NCBI GenBank assembly: GCA_030770425.1
Contig: JASJFT010000069.1
Coordinates: forward strand, 144,332 to 208,331
DNA length: 64,000 bases
Source: Darksidea phi
Taxonomy: Eukaryota > Ascomycota > Dothideomycetes > Pleosporales > Lentitheciaceae
Direction of reading: 5' to 3'
This document shows, piece by piece, positions 22,324 through 32,437 of the stretch. The notes below the pieces were generated by a model. It was given only the letters and a program-made list of their open reading frames with translations. It was not told the DNA's origin and did no database searches. A program made the position numbers and the translations under genes. Each line of letters begins with the position of its first letter. Positions within the stretch are counted from its first letter, which is position 1.

Positions 22324-23367
22324 ATGGCCCAGACTACACGCGTCCTAGTCACCGGCGGGAGTGGCTTCCTTGGGGGCCACATCGTGCAGCAGCTCCTCCA
22401 AGATGCCGCCACAACCGTCGCCGTTGTCAGCCGCAAGCCTAAATCCACTTCGAGCGATGATACGCGCGTTTCCTACCATGCAGTCGACATCAACGATGGC
22501 GCCAAAATCAAGGCCCTGCTCGATCAACTCAAACCCCACGGCGTCATCCACACCGTGTCGCCCCATCACACAGCGCCCCTCTCGGTGTTGGCGCGCACCA
22601 ACATCGAGGGCACCAAGACGCTGCTCCAGGCCGCCAAGGCGTGCCCCGAGACCAAGGCCTTCGTGTACACCTCGTCCGATTCGGCCGTGCAACCAACCCA
22701 AACTCCGCTCAGCGAGGACAAGGCAGTGCTCTGGACCGAGTCCAACTTCACTCGCCGCTATGCCATGACCAAGGCCGTTGCCGACGCCCTCGTTCAGGAC
22801 GCTAACGGGGAGGAGCTCAGCACCGCCGTGATCCGCATCCCAGGCATCTACGGCGAAGAGGACCAGAACATGATGCCGCAGCTCGTAGCGGCGCTGCGCA
22901 AGAACGAGTATAAGATGCAGGTCGGCCCCAACAAGAAACTGTTCGAATTCTGCTACGTCAAGAAGGCTGCCGAGGCGCACATCCTCGCTCTTCGGGCCCT
23001 CCTGGACCCGCAAAAGAAGGCGGCGGTAGCGGGCCAGGCATTCTTCATCACTGACGGCGTGCCCCAACCTTTCTTCGACTTTGCACGCAAGTGCTATGCC
23101 GCAGCAGGGAGTCCAGTCAAGCCCGAGGAAGTCACGGCTATCCCACTGGGTCTTATGAAGGTCATGGCGTCGCTCGGGGAGTGGATCTTCTTTGTCTTTA
23201 CCTTTGGAACGAAGACGCCGACTCTGCGGCGTGACGGCATTGACTACTTGGATGGCGGTGCGTGCTGGTCCATTGAGAAGGCGAAGCGGGTCCTGGGGTA
23301 TGAGCCGGTGGCTGACCAGCATGAGGCAATTAAGCGAAGCATGGACTGGGCTTTGAAGACCTTTTAG
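22324..23367 (+). CDS. 3-beta-HSD/Erg26-like NAD(P)-dependent sterol dehydrogenase-type SDR (347 aa)
   Basis: Single-exon extended short-chain dehydrogenase. The Rossmann motif VTGGSGFLGGHIVQQL is at residues 9-24, with Gly 11, 12, 14 and 17. The catalytic Tyr146-x3-Lys150 lies in RRYAMTK, preceded by the Ser-rich VYTSSDS. It has the 3-beta-hydroxysteroid dehydrogenase/isomerase style substrate segment IPGIYGEEDQNMMPQLV and the C-terminal FTFGTKTPTLRRDGIDYL. The closest functional class by family resemblance is sterol-4-alpha-carboxylate 3-dehydrogenase (decarboxylating), Erg26. The housekeeping Erg26 should lie elsewhere, so this is probably an accessory paralogue acting on a sterol, terpenoid or related alcohol. 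The hydrophobic stretch MASLGEWIFFVFTF suggests membrane association. It sits between the rhodopsin-domain gene and P450 B in the accessory island. Confidence 0.88.
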   Translation: MAQTTRVLVTGGSGFLGGHIVQQLLQDAATTVAVVSRKPKSTSSDDTRVSYHAVDINDGAKIKALLDQLKPHGVIHTVSPHHTAPLSVLARTNIEGTKTLLQAAKACPETKAFVYTSSDSAVQPTQTPLSEDKAVLWTESNFTRRYAMTKAVADALVQDANGEELSTAVIRIPGIYGEEDQNMMPQLVAALRKNEYKMQVGPNKKLFEFCYVKKAAEAHILALRALLDPQKKAAVAGQAFFITDGVPQPFFDFARKCYAAAGSPVKPEEVTAIPLGLMKVMASLGEWIFFVFTFGTKTPTLRRDGIDYLDGGACWSIEKAKRVLGYEPVADQHEAIKRSMDWALKTF

Positions 23368-23582
23368 TCGGTTACTGTGGGGGCCTAGGAGGCACAGGCA
23401 CTTGAAGGTGGAAGGTCAAATTTCCTATTGTAGTATGGGATGCGAGGTGAATCACGCCTCGCATTGCAAGTCCATGGGAGAGCGGCAGTCGTGGATGAAT
23501 AATATGATTATGTCGAATTGGCAATGGTAGAGCTACTCGAGAGATACGACTACGAGCCAGAGAAGTAGACCGCCAAATCCCA

Positions 23583-25543
23583 TCACAGCTCTCCTGGCCT
23601 CTTCTTAATCCTAAGCTTAAGGCCCCTCTTCGGCACAATTGTACTCCTCCACTGCATGCTGCGGCTGCCCTTGAATGGTACAACCTCACATTCATAATCG
23701 CCCAAAAACCTCGCAAGCACCAACTTCAAGGTCGCCGTTGCATAGAACCGCCCGGGACTATTCTTACATCAGCCTACTGGCATGTGATGCGATGCCGGGA
23801 TAATCACGATAATCATCCAACAAGGCAACGGTTGATCGGGAGCACCCAGGCAAAAGAACTCACCATAAGATTCGCCCAAACCCCCAAATCAGCCACTTGT
23901 CCGACGCATCTACCATGTACGACTCGCGCGCGGAGCGCCCGTCCTTTAGAAACCGCCATGCGTCGAACGTGAGCGCGGCGTCGAAGAGCGCTTCATCGCG
24001 CATCATGCTGCGGTGCGGCACGCAGATCCAGTCTCCCGGATTTATCTGCAGGCCGTCGCAGAAGCTGAACGGCCGCAGCGCTTGGCGCCTTACACCGGCT
24101 GTTCACATGCGCATCAGCCTCACACTTCCGGTATACCTTTGCTGGGGGCGTTGACGTTAACTTGGGAGGGGTGTGGGGGCGCTTACTGCTTTCGAAGGCA
24201 CTCAGGCGCGCAGATTCACTGAGGAAGCTGTCCAGCAGGGAAAGGGCGGCTCCGCTATTGAAATCGGCAGGTTGGGCGTGTTGGAGCTCCGCGCGGAGCG
24301 GCTCGACGTATTCTGGGTGCGTGTACAGATCAAGAAGGGCGTATGCGGTTGCGATGGACAGTGTGTGCACGGAGCCGTACCATATGCCCATGACTTCGCC
24401 GACGAAGCGATTGACGCTCCAGTCAGCCTTCTTGGGCACTGTGTCGATGATCCATTGGAGGCAGTCCTAGTTTCCGTGAGCTGAGTTCAGGTCCAACCAT
24501 TATGATCTAGGTGTGGGTGAAGAAGAAACGAGCTGTTCTCGATGACTTACTTTTGGCGTAGCATTCTCGCCATTCTGCTGTTTGTAATCCAGTCTCCTCT
24601 GGATTTCCTCGCCCAGCCTCCGATGCAAAGTCACCGCCGCCTTGAAGTTCCTCGTCGCGCAACGCGCGGCCAGCCGCGAAATCCCTTTCGGCAGCAGCCG
24701 AATGAATTCCGCCGCCAGAGCTGAGTCCTGCGGAAACTGGTATGCGGCTTCGAAGAACTCGGCGTCGTCGGAGATCTCGCGGCCGAAAAAAACGTGGGAG
24801 TTCAGCCGAGCGACCAGTCTCTTGCAGAGTTCGTAGAGGGGAACAGCAGTGACGCCGTCCACGGAGAAGCCATACTTTGAGATCTCAGATTTCAGTTGTG
24901 TTGCAATCACCGCGTCGAGATCTGGGACGAGCGATGGGAGCTGCCGCGTTAGCATGATGCGCAGGGCACGGACAAAGCCGGTGCCTTCTACTCCGCGGAT
25001 GTCTTTCCATTCAAAACCGTGCATGGTGTCTTTGGGCTGAAGAAACTGTGGTACAAAGATTAGCCATTTGGAAAGGTTGAAGTTCGTATGGATCCCTACA
25101 TCTTTTGCAACGGCATGGAGAGAGAGCAGGTCTAGAGGTGCGCGGTTGATTTCTTCGAGGTGCTTGAGCGATGTGACCATGAGATGCCGGCGCCCTGGAG
25201 TCGAGACTTCGAATGGGAGGCCATTTGCCTGGTGTACCAGGTCAGCGTTGAGGAGTGCAGATGCTGGTTCTGCTTACTTGCCTTGGTATATATTCGGTGG
25301 ATTTCATCTGCACCGTTGAGGAGGTAGAAGATGCTTAGAATCTTCGTCTCAAAGTACTTCTGGAGTATGTTGTATATCTCGATGCATCCCAGCAGCGGAT
25401 TTAGGTCCTAGGCTCAGCGTGAGAACTACTTCCAGAGACAAGCGGCGAGAAGACCATACAGAAACGATTGAGGTGCTTGCAAGCAGCAACACAACAATGA
25501 AGCCACATTGGACAGGACTTTCCTTGATGATTTCTCCCAGCAT
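23583..25543 (-). CDS. cytochrome P450 B (501 aa, seven exons)
   Basis: Minus-strand exons: 25543-25460, 25407-25282, 25228-25100, 25045-24551, 24466-24187, 24080-23864, 23757-23583. The N-terminal signal anchor is FIVVLLLASTSIVS. Later landmarks are LKHLEEINRAPLDLLSLHAV, FLQPKDTMHGFEWKD (after removal of the in-frame 54-nt intron 25046-25099), an I-helix region ending ATAYALLDLY, ExxR (SFLSESARLSAF) and the heme loop WGFGRILCPGRFYA. Cys444 is itself split by intron 23758-23863. The second intron, 25229-25281, appears to use a GC donor (AAG|GCAAGT), the usual consensus for such introns. The family resembles fungal ent-kaurene-oxidase-like or other terpenoid-modifying P450s more than P450s A, C and D. 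All key motifs are intact, so I call it functional. Transcription is convergent with the SDR. Confidence 0.82.
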
Positions 25544-26355
25544 AATGACGACTGCTCAAGCGACGATTATTGCTAAACTCTTAGAGAAGCATGCAAGCAC
25601 ACAATCTACCCTCCATGGTTGACGCCACCGCGCCCTTACTTAGACCTGCTCACTATTTGCTTGTACGCCCCCAGATCTCATCATCTGATATCCGACTTGC
25701 TTCTCCTCGAGTATTGATGTACCGCATCAGGCTCCCGGTAATCCAGGCAAATGCGTGTGGATTCTCGAGCTCACGGGTGCAATGTCTGGATTAATTTGCA
25801 CTCGAGACAGAAGGCACGGCTGAGCCACAGAAACGGAAATGCAGAATGCCTGGAGCTGTATGTGAATTCCAAGCCGCAATGATGATAGGTAGCATTCGGA
25901 GTCCGAAAATCCCAGACTACAGCTTGCATGGGGCAGCAGGCCGCATGATGAGATGGTGTGATGTCGGGATGCTGAGAAGGTAGGGAAGCAGTTAAACCGT
26001 TACCGAGGACCCGCATGTTTTGGGTATCAGTGCTTGAAGTGCCGTGAAATTGGTGGAATTCGCCCGCAGCTGCCCGTTTCGGTCGCACCGTAGGAACCTG
26101 GATGTTTCCTAAGACATTGACATGCCTCCTACCGGTAAGAGGGTTCGGGGGTCTTTTTTGGGGTGGGGGCTGTGTCCTGCGCCGCAATATATTCCGGTAG
26201 AATTAGCACTGGCTAAGACGAATCCTACGTCGGCTTGCAACGCTGCATTAACTGCAACGTCTCCTGAATGCACTTTCCAACGGTCCATATAGTTTAAGGT
26301 TTTTCAACTCCCTAATGGTAACAGGCGACTATCCAAGACACGTCCTGTGCCTACA
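25544..26355. other. divergent promoter region of P450 B and P450 C
   Basis: About 810 bp between divergently transcribed P450 genes. No coding segment is seen; short frames at 25771-26187 on the minus strand lack any domain. Shared regulation of the two P450s from this spacer is plausible but not shown. Confidence 0.45.
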
Positions 26356-27968
26356 ATGGCGAACCTCACTCTCATGAACGGTATTCCTGCCGTGCCTTTC
26401 CTTTTGACCATTTTGGTGACGACCTTTGTCGCCGTCTCGCTGGACAAGGTCCTGCGGCCCAAGAAAAATGCTTCGGAGCCACCATTTGTTCCCATGGCTG
26501 TGCCGTACTTTGGGCACTTGCTCGGCGTGATAGGCAAGCAGGCAAATTACTACCGGGAGATGGGGTAAGTACAGGTCGCCCCGCGCTTGGAGTATTGCTG
26601 AAGCAGACCACAGCAAGAAATGCGGATACAAGGTGTTCAGTCTGGCCATGCCCGGCGGACGCATGTACATCGTCAACTCGCCCGACTATATTTCGACCAT
26701 CCAGAAAGTGCCTCGCGTACTTTCCTTTTGGTTCATCGAGGCTTCGCTCACGAAGAATCTCGGAGGCATCAGCAAGCATGCTAATGACATCCTCATGGAC
26801 AATGCCCGAGGAGACATGGGCAATAACAGTCTTGTCGTGGATGGCATGAAAGCCACTCATGCAGCCATGGCGGGCCACCATCTTGACAACTTGACTCTGA
26901 ACGCCATCCAGCGCGCACGTCGTGAAGTCAGTGCGTATAAGGCGGGTCAGGAAGTCGAGCTGTGGGACTGGGTGCAGCATGTCTTCTCGCTGGCTGTCTC
27001 TAGCAGTGTTTACGGACCGCAGAATCCATATGAGGACGAGAAACTGGAACGCGGACTTTCGTGAGTGCACCGATGTTGCATTAACAAAGATCTTTGTTGA
27101 CCTTGATAGAACGTTTTCGGACTACACACCGCAGTTCCTGAGCGGCATCCCACCTTGGCTGATCATCCCCAAAGCTTATGCCGCGCGGGAGACGCTCGTA
27201 TCGCAGTTCGAGAAGTACTTCGCGGGCAAGGGAGACACCACCGGTGGATCTGAGCTTGTAAAGGCCCGGGCGAAGATCCTCCGCGAATACGGCATTCCCG
27301 AACCGGATATCGCCCGCTTCGAGGTCGTCAACGGCTTCGGCATTTTGCTCAATCTTCTTCCGTCGGCTTTCTGGACGATTCATCACATCTTCTCTGATCC
27401 CATATTGCTACAAGTCATTCGAGACGAAGCGAAGCAGGCTGGCCTTCTCGAGTGCGAGGACTCGTTCCCGGGTTCGGTTGAAGAGCTGGATAAGCTTGGT
27501 GATCTCCCGCTTACGACGTCGGCTCTGAAGGAGTCAATGCGCGTGCATGTCGCTGGCGCTGCTGCCCGCATGGTTATGGAGGACTACATGCTCGACGGCA
27601 AATATCTTCTCAAGAGAGACACCTATGTGATGATCCCAAACAAGGCCGCACACTTCGACCAGAGCGCGTGGGGCAAGACTGCCGACGAATTCGTGCCAAA
27701 TCGCTTCGACAAGAGCTTCGGCGAGAAGATCCATCCTGCTGCTTTCAGGGGATTCGGCGGCGGAGTCAACTTGTGCCCTGGCCGGGCCTTCTCTATCAAG
27801 CTCATCACGTCCGTAGTGGCGTCGCTGGCTCTGCGATACGACATTCGTGCGGCTGGAGGGAAAGAGAAGTGGGAATATCCGGAGCATGATGAGAGTAATA
27901 TCACGATAAACCTGGCGAGGCCTTTGAAGAAGACGCTTGTTCGCTTTGTGCCGAGAGCGGCGGTTTGA
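26356..27968 (+). CDS. cytochrome P450 C (504 aa)
   Basis: Exons 26356-26564, 26614-27060 and 27110-27968 with two 49-nt introns. The N-terminal anchor is FLLTILVTTFVAVSLD, then the hinge VPYFGHLLGVIG. The K-helix ExxR is LKESMRVHVAG, and DEFVPNRF is the PERF-like motif. The heme loop is FRGFGGGVNLCPGRAF with Cys441. The architecture resembles fungal CYP7/CYP8-like P450s: a weak I-helix Thr region and a GGG heme loop shared with P450s A and D. The start at 26356 is preferred over the in-frame GTG at 26347 because it is the first ATG and gives a standard anchor. Substrate unknown. Confidence 0.88.
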
Positions 27969-28522
27969 GATGGCGCGTTCTGGCTATGAATTGGCACTTT
28001 GTATTCTCTAGGCATTAGCAATACCGATCATGAATCCGAATGAGCTTAATCAACTTATGCCAGTGCCAGCTGCCATTGAGCTGTTCCGGTCCGGAACAGT
28101 ACCGTACGACCAAGAGTGAGCCTGTATCAAGCTCGACAGAGGCGCTCCCGAATAATAGAGGGTTGCAGAGAAGGGCTGCATTTCGCGCATGGGCAAGCGA
28201 GCGAGCCCGTATTTCGCTCTGGTCCGCGAAATGAGGTGCCAATAGGGTGCGGCACAAGGCGATATGACCGGCATATGCGCTCGGGCCACATGATGGCCGA
28301 TATGATCGGTTGGAGAGGCGAGAGTGCGGGAATGCCCGTCTCTCGTACTGAGGCTACGCTGGATTCAGGAGTACCCCGTCTTATCGTGCTAGAGGTTGGC
28401 GCTGACACTCGTCGAGACACGACGTCAGCTGAAGCCAGGGAGGCCTAGCTGCAGAACGAATATAGTATAGTACATATGCATCGTGGAGCAGGCGGGGTTC
28501 TTAAGCCACTGACAGCGGCAAC
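27969..28522. other. intergenic, no gene seen
   Basis: 3' flank of P450 C leading into the inverted-repeat transposon cluster. Frames at 28116-28448 (plus) and 28127-28420 (minus) are mutual shadows without domain content. Confidence 0.4.
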
Positions 28523-28634
28523 TACAAGGGGGGTCATGAACGGGCTGCTAGCGCGGTGTGCCGAGCTTCCATACAAACTCTATCCGTGCACGCGAACACG
28601 CTAGCAGCCCGTTCACGACCCGCCCTAGAACAAG
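28523..28634. mobile_element. MITE-like element 1 of a cluster
   Basis: About 110 bp with inverted ends. The left end reads GGGGTCATGAACGGGCTGCT and continues AGCGCG. The right end is the reverse complement, with CGCTAGCAGCCCGTTCACGA. There is no coding capacity. It is short enough to be a miniature inverted-repeat element or a solo pair of termini. Confidence 0.7.
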
Positions 28635-28644
28635 ACTAGTACAA

Positions 28645-28773
28645 GTACAAGGGGGGTACATGAATGGACTGTCAGTGGGTCGATTTTGCCACAGCAATTT
28701 TTCATACAAAAGATCTCTCCACGATCTGTGCAAGCTTGACCCACTGACAGTCCGTTCATGACCCCCCTTGTAC
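28645..28773. mobile_element. MITE-like element 2 of a cluster
   Basis: About 129 bp palindromic element. It starts GTACAAGGGGGGTACATGAA and ends with the complementary TTCATGACCCCCCTTGTAC. The inner arms GACTGTCAGTGGGTC and GACCCACTGACAGTC pair perfectly, giving a long imperfect hairpin around a loop of roughly 50 nt. The right terminus shares TTGTAC with the left terminus of element 3. Confidence 0.75.
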
Positions 28774-29067
28774 GAGGGGGGAATCATGAACGGGCTGCTA
28801 GCACGGTTCGGCGGCACGCACAGATGTAAGCACGAGACCATTTTCTCTATATTTTATATAGTAATATACTGTAGGCTATCCTCTGTAAGGGTCCATATCG
28901 AAGGCGGTGATTCGGGGATTTCGGTATTATAAAGGAATAACATGGAATTCAGTACCTCTAGTTGCTAGCGAAACGCCTATAAAACAAGGTATTTGATTCT
29001 CGCACCTTCCATGCACAGGCCTCCCCCAACGAGCGCGCTAGCAGCCCGTTCATAATCCCCCCTTGTG
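28768..29067. mobile_element. MITE-like element 3 of a cluster
   Basis: About 300 bp bounded by the left terminus ACGAGGGGGGAATCATGAAC, continuing GGGCTGCTAGCACG, and the right terminus GCGCTAGCAGCCCGTTCATA, continuing ATCCCCCCTTGT. The interior is AT-rich and non-coding. Same terminal family as element 1. Confidence 0.75.
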
Positions 29068-29152
29068 CCACGGTGGTATCGGCGGTCTATTCTAGGCCCG
29101 TGCGAGATGCGGCATGGCACACACGTGCATGTCAATCTTCTGTAGGCCTGCC

Positions 29153-29262
29153 ACACCACACAGCAGGCAGCAGGCAGCAGGAAGCAGGCAGAAGGCAGCA
29201 GGCAGCAGGAAGCAGGCAGAAGGCAGCAGGCAGAAGGCAGCAGGCAGCAGACACCGGTCTCA
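29153..29262. repeat. CAGGCAG/CAGAAGG minisatellite
   Basis: Tandem array of 7-nt purine-rich units (mostly CAGCAGG and CAGAAGG variants: GGCAGCA, GGAAGCA, GGCAGAA) over about 110 bp. It lies between the MITE cluster and P450 D. Confidence 0.85.
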
Positions 29263-29861
29263 ATCAACCAAGATCAGGTGCTGACTCTGTACAACGCTGC
29301 AATATCTGGGCCTGGTCATTAGAGGGCCTGGAGCCCCGGTCGGCGCCATCCCAGTGTCCGCTTTGGGAAATGTGAGCTGTAGCTTATGCGTGGAGCACCT
29401 CAAGTGTTCAGCCTGAGACGGTACGACTGCTACGTACTGCACCACCGCATGCAACAAGGGATCGTCGGAGCCATGAAGCGGGAGATTCGACCCATGTGCT
29501 TTCCGATGCATTCAAGGTACTCTGTCTCATTGGAACACACCCTGAGCGCATCAGAAGGATCAGACGAGGCATATTCGCATCCCGGTGATAGATGAAGAAA
29601 GAGGGAACTGTCCGGGCACACGACATGTATCAATTTATCGCGAAAACGCTGCTGCAGCTCACTCGGCGACAATGGAGCAGCTCGAGCCCTCTTCGGATCT
29701 CAATGATAGATGACGAATGTGTTCCATGCCCTTATTCATAAACTCTATCACGTGTCACGGAAGTCAGTGTGCTTCTTTTGACAATGTCAACGGTTGCTTA
29801 CAGTCACTTTTTCAACTCCACGGGAACTTGATCACAGAAGATCCGTACTTGCATTTGGATC
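29263..29861. other. intergenic upstream of P450 D
   Basis: No coding segment supported. It presumably contains the P450 D promoter. Confidence 0.4.
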
Positions 29862-31551
29862 ATGTTTTACGAATCTGTCGCTGGATACTTCCCAGTAGGA
29901 GAGAGCGCTTCTACTGGAGGTCGAAATGCCGCATCAGTCTTTGCCCTGCTCGGCGCTGCACTGTTGGTATGGCGCTTCGTCAAATTCTCTCTCCTGCCAG
30001 CATTGAGGCCGAATCTTCCGAAAGAGTATCCGTACTGGATTCCTGGTAAGATGCCATAATGGAATTTTCCAAATCTACTGGCTGACGCAAACCAGTCATC
30101 GGCCACCTCCGAGGCTTTGCGAAAAATCAACAGCGTCTTGTTACCCAAGCCCGACTATATTTTGGAAACACCCGGGAACCCTTCTCCGTCACCATGGGCG
30201 GACAGTCGTTTTATATAGTATCGCGACCGGATGATGTAAAGGCCATCTTCCGGAACACTGCGGCTTTCACATTCGAAATATTTGCCCGGGAAATTCTGCA
30301 CGATTTGGGCTGCACGCCAGGGTCCATCATCAGCATGTATGGACCCATGGAGGACGAACTCAAGGGTGGCAAAAATCGGGAGAAGACAACTGCTCGACGT
30401 GCACGAGAGTTTCACATCCACCAAATGTTTCCTGGGAACTTGCTCAGTGACATCGGAGCCGACTTTGCGAATTACTATAAGAAGACGATGAATATTGAGT
30501 ACCTCACTACAGGAACTAAGTACGCTACGCAAATCGCGCCTGATTCCGTCAACGTCAAGCTTTGCACCTTCTTCTCTGACATATTCACGAACGCCGCCCA
30601 GGACGCGTACTTTGGAAAGGTTTTGCGCCAGAAACATCCCAACATGGGCTGGACCCTTTTGGAGTTTGACAATCTTGCGTGGCAGGTTCTCTTCAAGTAC
30701 CCACCGTTCCTCAGTCGCAAGATGTTGAATGCGAGAGATAAGGTTTTTGATGCTCTCGAGGATTACTTTGCCTCGCCAGATGGCGCACGCACAGACACCG
30801 TGTGGTTTACACAGGCGTTGGAGAAGGAGATGCGCGCAGTGGGATTGGCAAACCGGGACATTGCAATCATGGTGATGACCATCTATTGGGGGTAAGCATT
30901 CCGTTAGCGCATTCCCCGGAGATGGTCTAACAAGCAATCTATAGAGTGACGACTAACACTCGCAAAGCTGGTATCTGGCTCATGTCCTACCTCCTCTTCA
31001 ATGACGAGCTCAAAGCCGCAGTCTGTAACGAAATCGCTCCAGCTTTCAAGAACGGCGATGTCGACCAAGAATACATTGTGAACAACTGTCCACGCTTTCG
31101 TGGCGCCTGGGACGAGACCCTCCGCACGACCGCTTTCTCCTCGTCGGTCCGATATGTCACACGAGACACTGTCGTCGGCGGTAAGCTTCTACAGAAGGGC
31201 TACCGAATCATGATGCCGTACAGGCAAATGCATCTCAACGAGTCGGTATTCGGCGACCGCGTCGAGGACTTCGTGAGCGAGCGGTTCGTGAAAAACCCCG
31301 AGATGCGGAGGGCAAACATGGCGTTTGGGGGCGGCGCGACCATGTGCCCCGGGCGGCACTTGGCTACGCAGACAATCATGGTGTTCGTGGCCATGTTGTT
31401 GCATAAGTTTGACGTTACGCTTGATCCTCCGAAGCAGGCCTTCCCTAAGGTGGACGAGAGTATTCCGGTTTTGGGCATCATCGATGTGAAGAGGACGCAT
31501 GATATTCAGTTGAAGTTGCGGGAGAAGGAACAGGAAGTGGTCGGTCACTGA
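29862..31551 (+). CDS. cytochrome P450 D (528 aa)
   Basis: Exons 29862-30045, 30096-30891 and 30945-31551 with introns of 50 and 53 nt. The N-terminal anchor is ASVFALLGAALLVWRFVKF. The hinge YPYWIPVIGHLRGF is assembled across intron 1. Other landmarks are an I-helix region split at IYWG joined to VTTNTRKAGIW, ExxR-type WDETLR, DFVSERF and the heme loop MAFGGGATMCPGRHLA with Cys461. The position of intron 2 and the residues around it match P450 A (17804-19759), indicating an old duplication within this family. All essential motifs are present. Substrate unknown. Confidence 0.9.
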
Positions 31552-31984
31552 GCCTGCACACTGTTCGTTGCCTATGGTAGATTTGGGGATTGCTCCAACA
31601 GAACTTAGCGCTAGTATCTCTCTCCAGCTTATATAACTTGAGAAAATTTGAGCTCAAAGCCAGTGTTTGCCTTACCCCGTATGTGCCGTTTCCAACGCCG
31701 TCGGAATCTCGTGTCTTCAGAAATCCGACTTGGTTTCCCTCACATCATCTTCCAAATGAGACGAGCAAACCCCGACAATTACCCAAGTCTCCACAGCTCC
31801 TCAGACAATAGCTACCAACGCCACGAAATGCTCACGCTATGCTTATTTTCTATATACTTTATAAATAAAATTATATTCTATTACTTCTTCGTAAAGCTAC
31901 TTCTAGCCTAATTTGCTACTTAGCACTTTCTCCCTTAAATTCTTATTAAAAACGCTTATAACGATGTATCTGATTGTCGCAACT
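31552..31984. other. intergenic, AT-rich
   Basis: 3' flank of P450 D. It becomes strongly AT-rich after about 31850. No gene seen. Confidence 0.4.
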
Positions 31985-32230
31985 TCTATGCCGAGCTGCC
32001 ATACGAATTCTGTCTATGCATGCGAACACGCTAGCTGTAACGACCTGGCCCTGCGCCGCTAGGCCGCACAACCTTCCAAAAAAGGTGCGAATGATCTATC
32101 GTGAGATATTCTAGCGCAGAATAGTATATATACGCAGCCCTCAGGCCAACGGTTGCAAGCCCCGCGCGCGCGCGGGCCATTCGGCCGCGCGGTCTTACAC
32201 TAGCAGCCTGTTCATGTTACCTCCTTGTAG
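31985..32230. mobile_element. remnant of the same MITE-like family, disrupted
   Basis: The segment at 31990-32035 (GCCGAGCTGCCATACGAATT, then ACACGCTAG) matches the interior and inner right arm of element 1. A degenerate right terminus (CTAGCAGCCTGTTCATGTTA, then CTCCTTGTA) appears at about 32199-32229. About 160 bp of unrelated GC-rich sequence separates them, including a run of CG dinucleotides at 32163-32173. This suggests an element opened by insertion or rearrangement. Confidence 0.5.
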
Positions 32231-32437
32231 TAGTTGTTTAGCGCTCTTGTGTCTTACATGCAGTAGCATCAGCTCAATAGAGTGAGTGGATCGACGGGGA
32301 TGAGCGGGGCGGGGAGAGAGCCGCGTAGGTGTAACCCAGGGTGAGGTACTTATTTGCGGACGTATGCCTTCTCTATTCCATGCACTCCCTGAGGCAACAT
32401 CGAATTGTGGTTTCTACACGATAGGCGTTTCGGAAAA

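Noticed and set aside
22345..23322. 325-aa minus-strand open frame opposite the SDR
   Set aside because: Shadow of the GC-biased SDR coding sequence; its composition is unlike a folded protein and it has no motif.
28127..28448. Opposed 97-110 aa frames after P450 C
   Set aside because: Mutual shadows with no domain, splice signals or start context.
28523..29262. CRISPR-like array suggested by spaced repeated arms
   Set aside because: The repeats are inverted termini of MITE-like elements and a simple minisatellite. There is no regular direct repeat-spacer structure, and the genome is eukaryotic.
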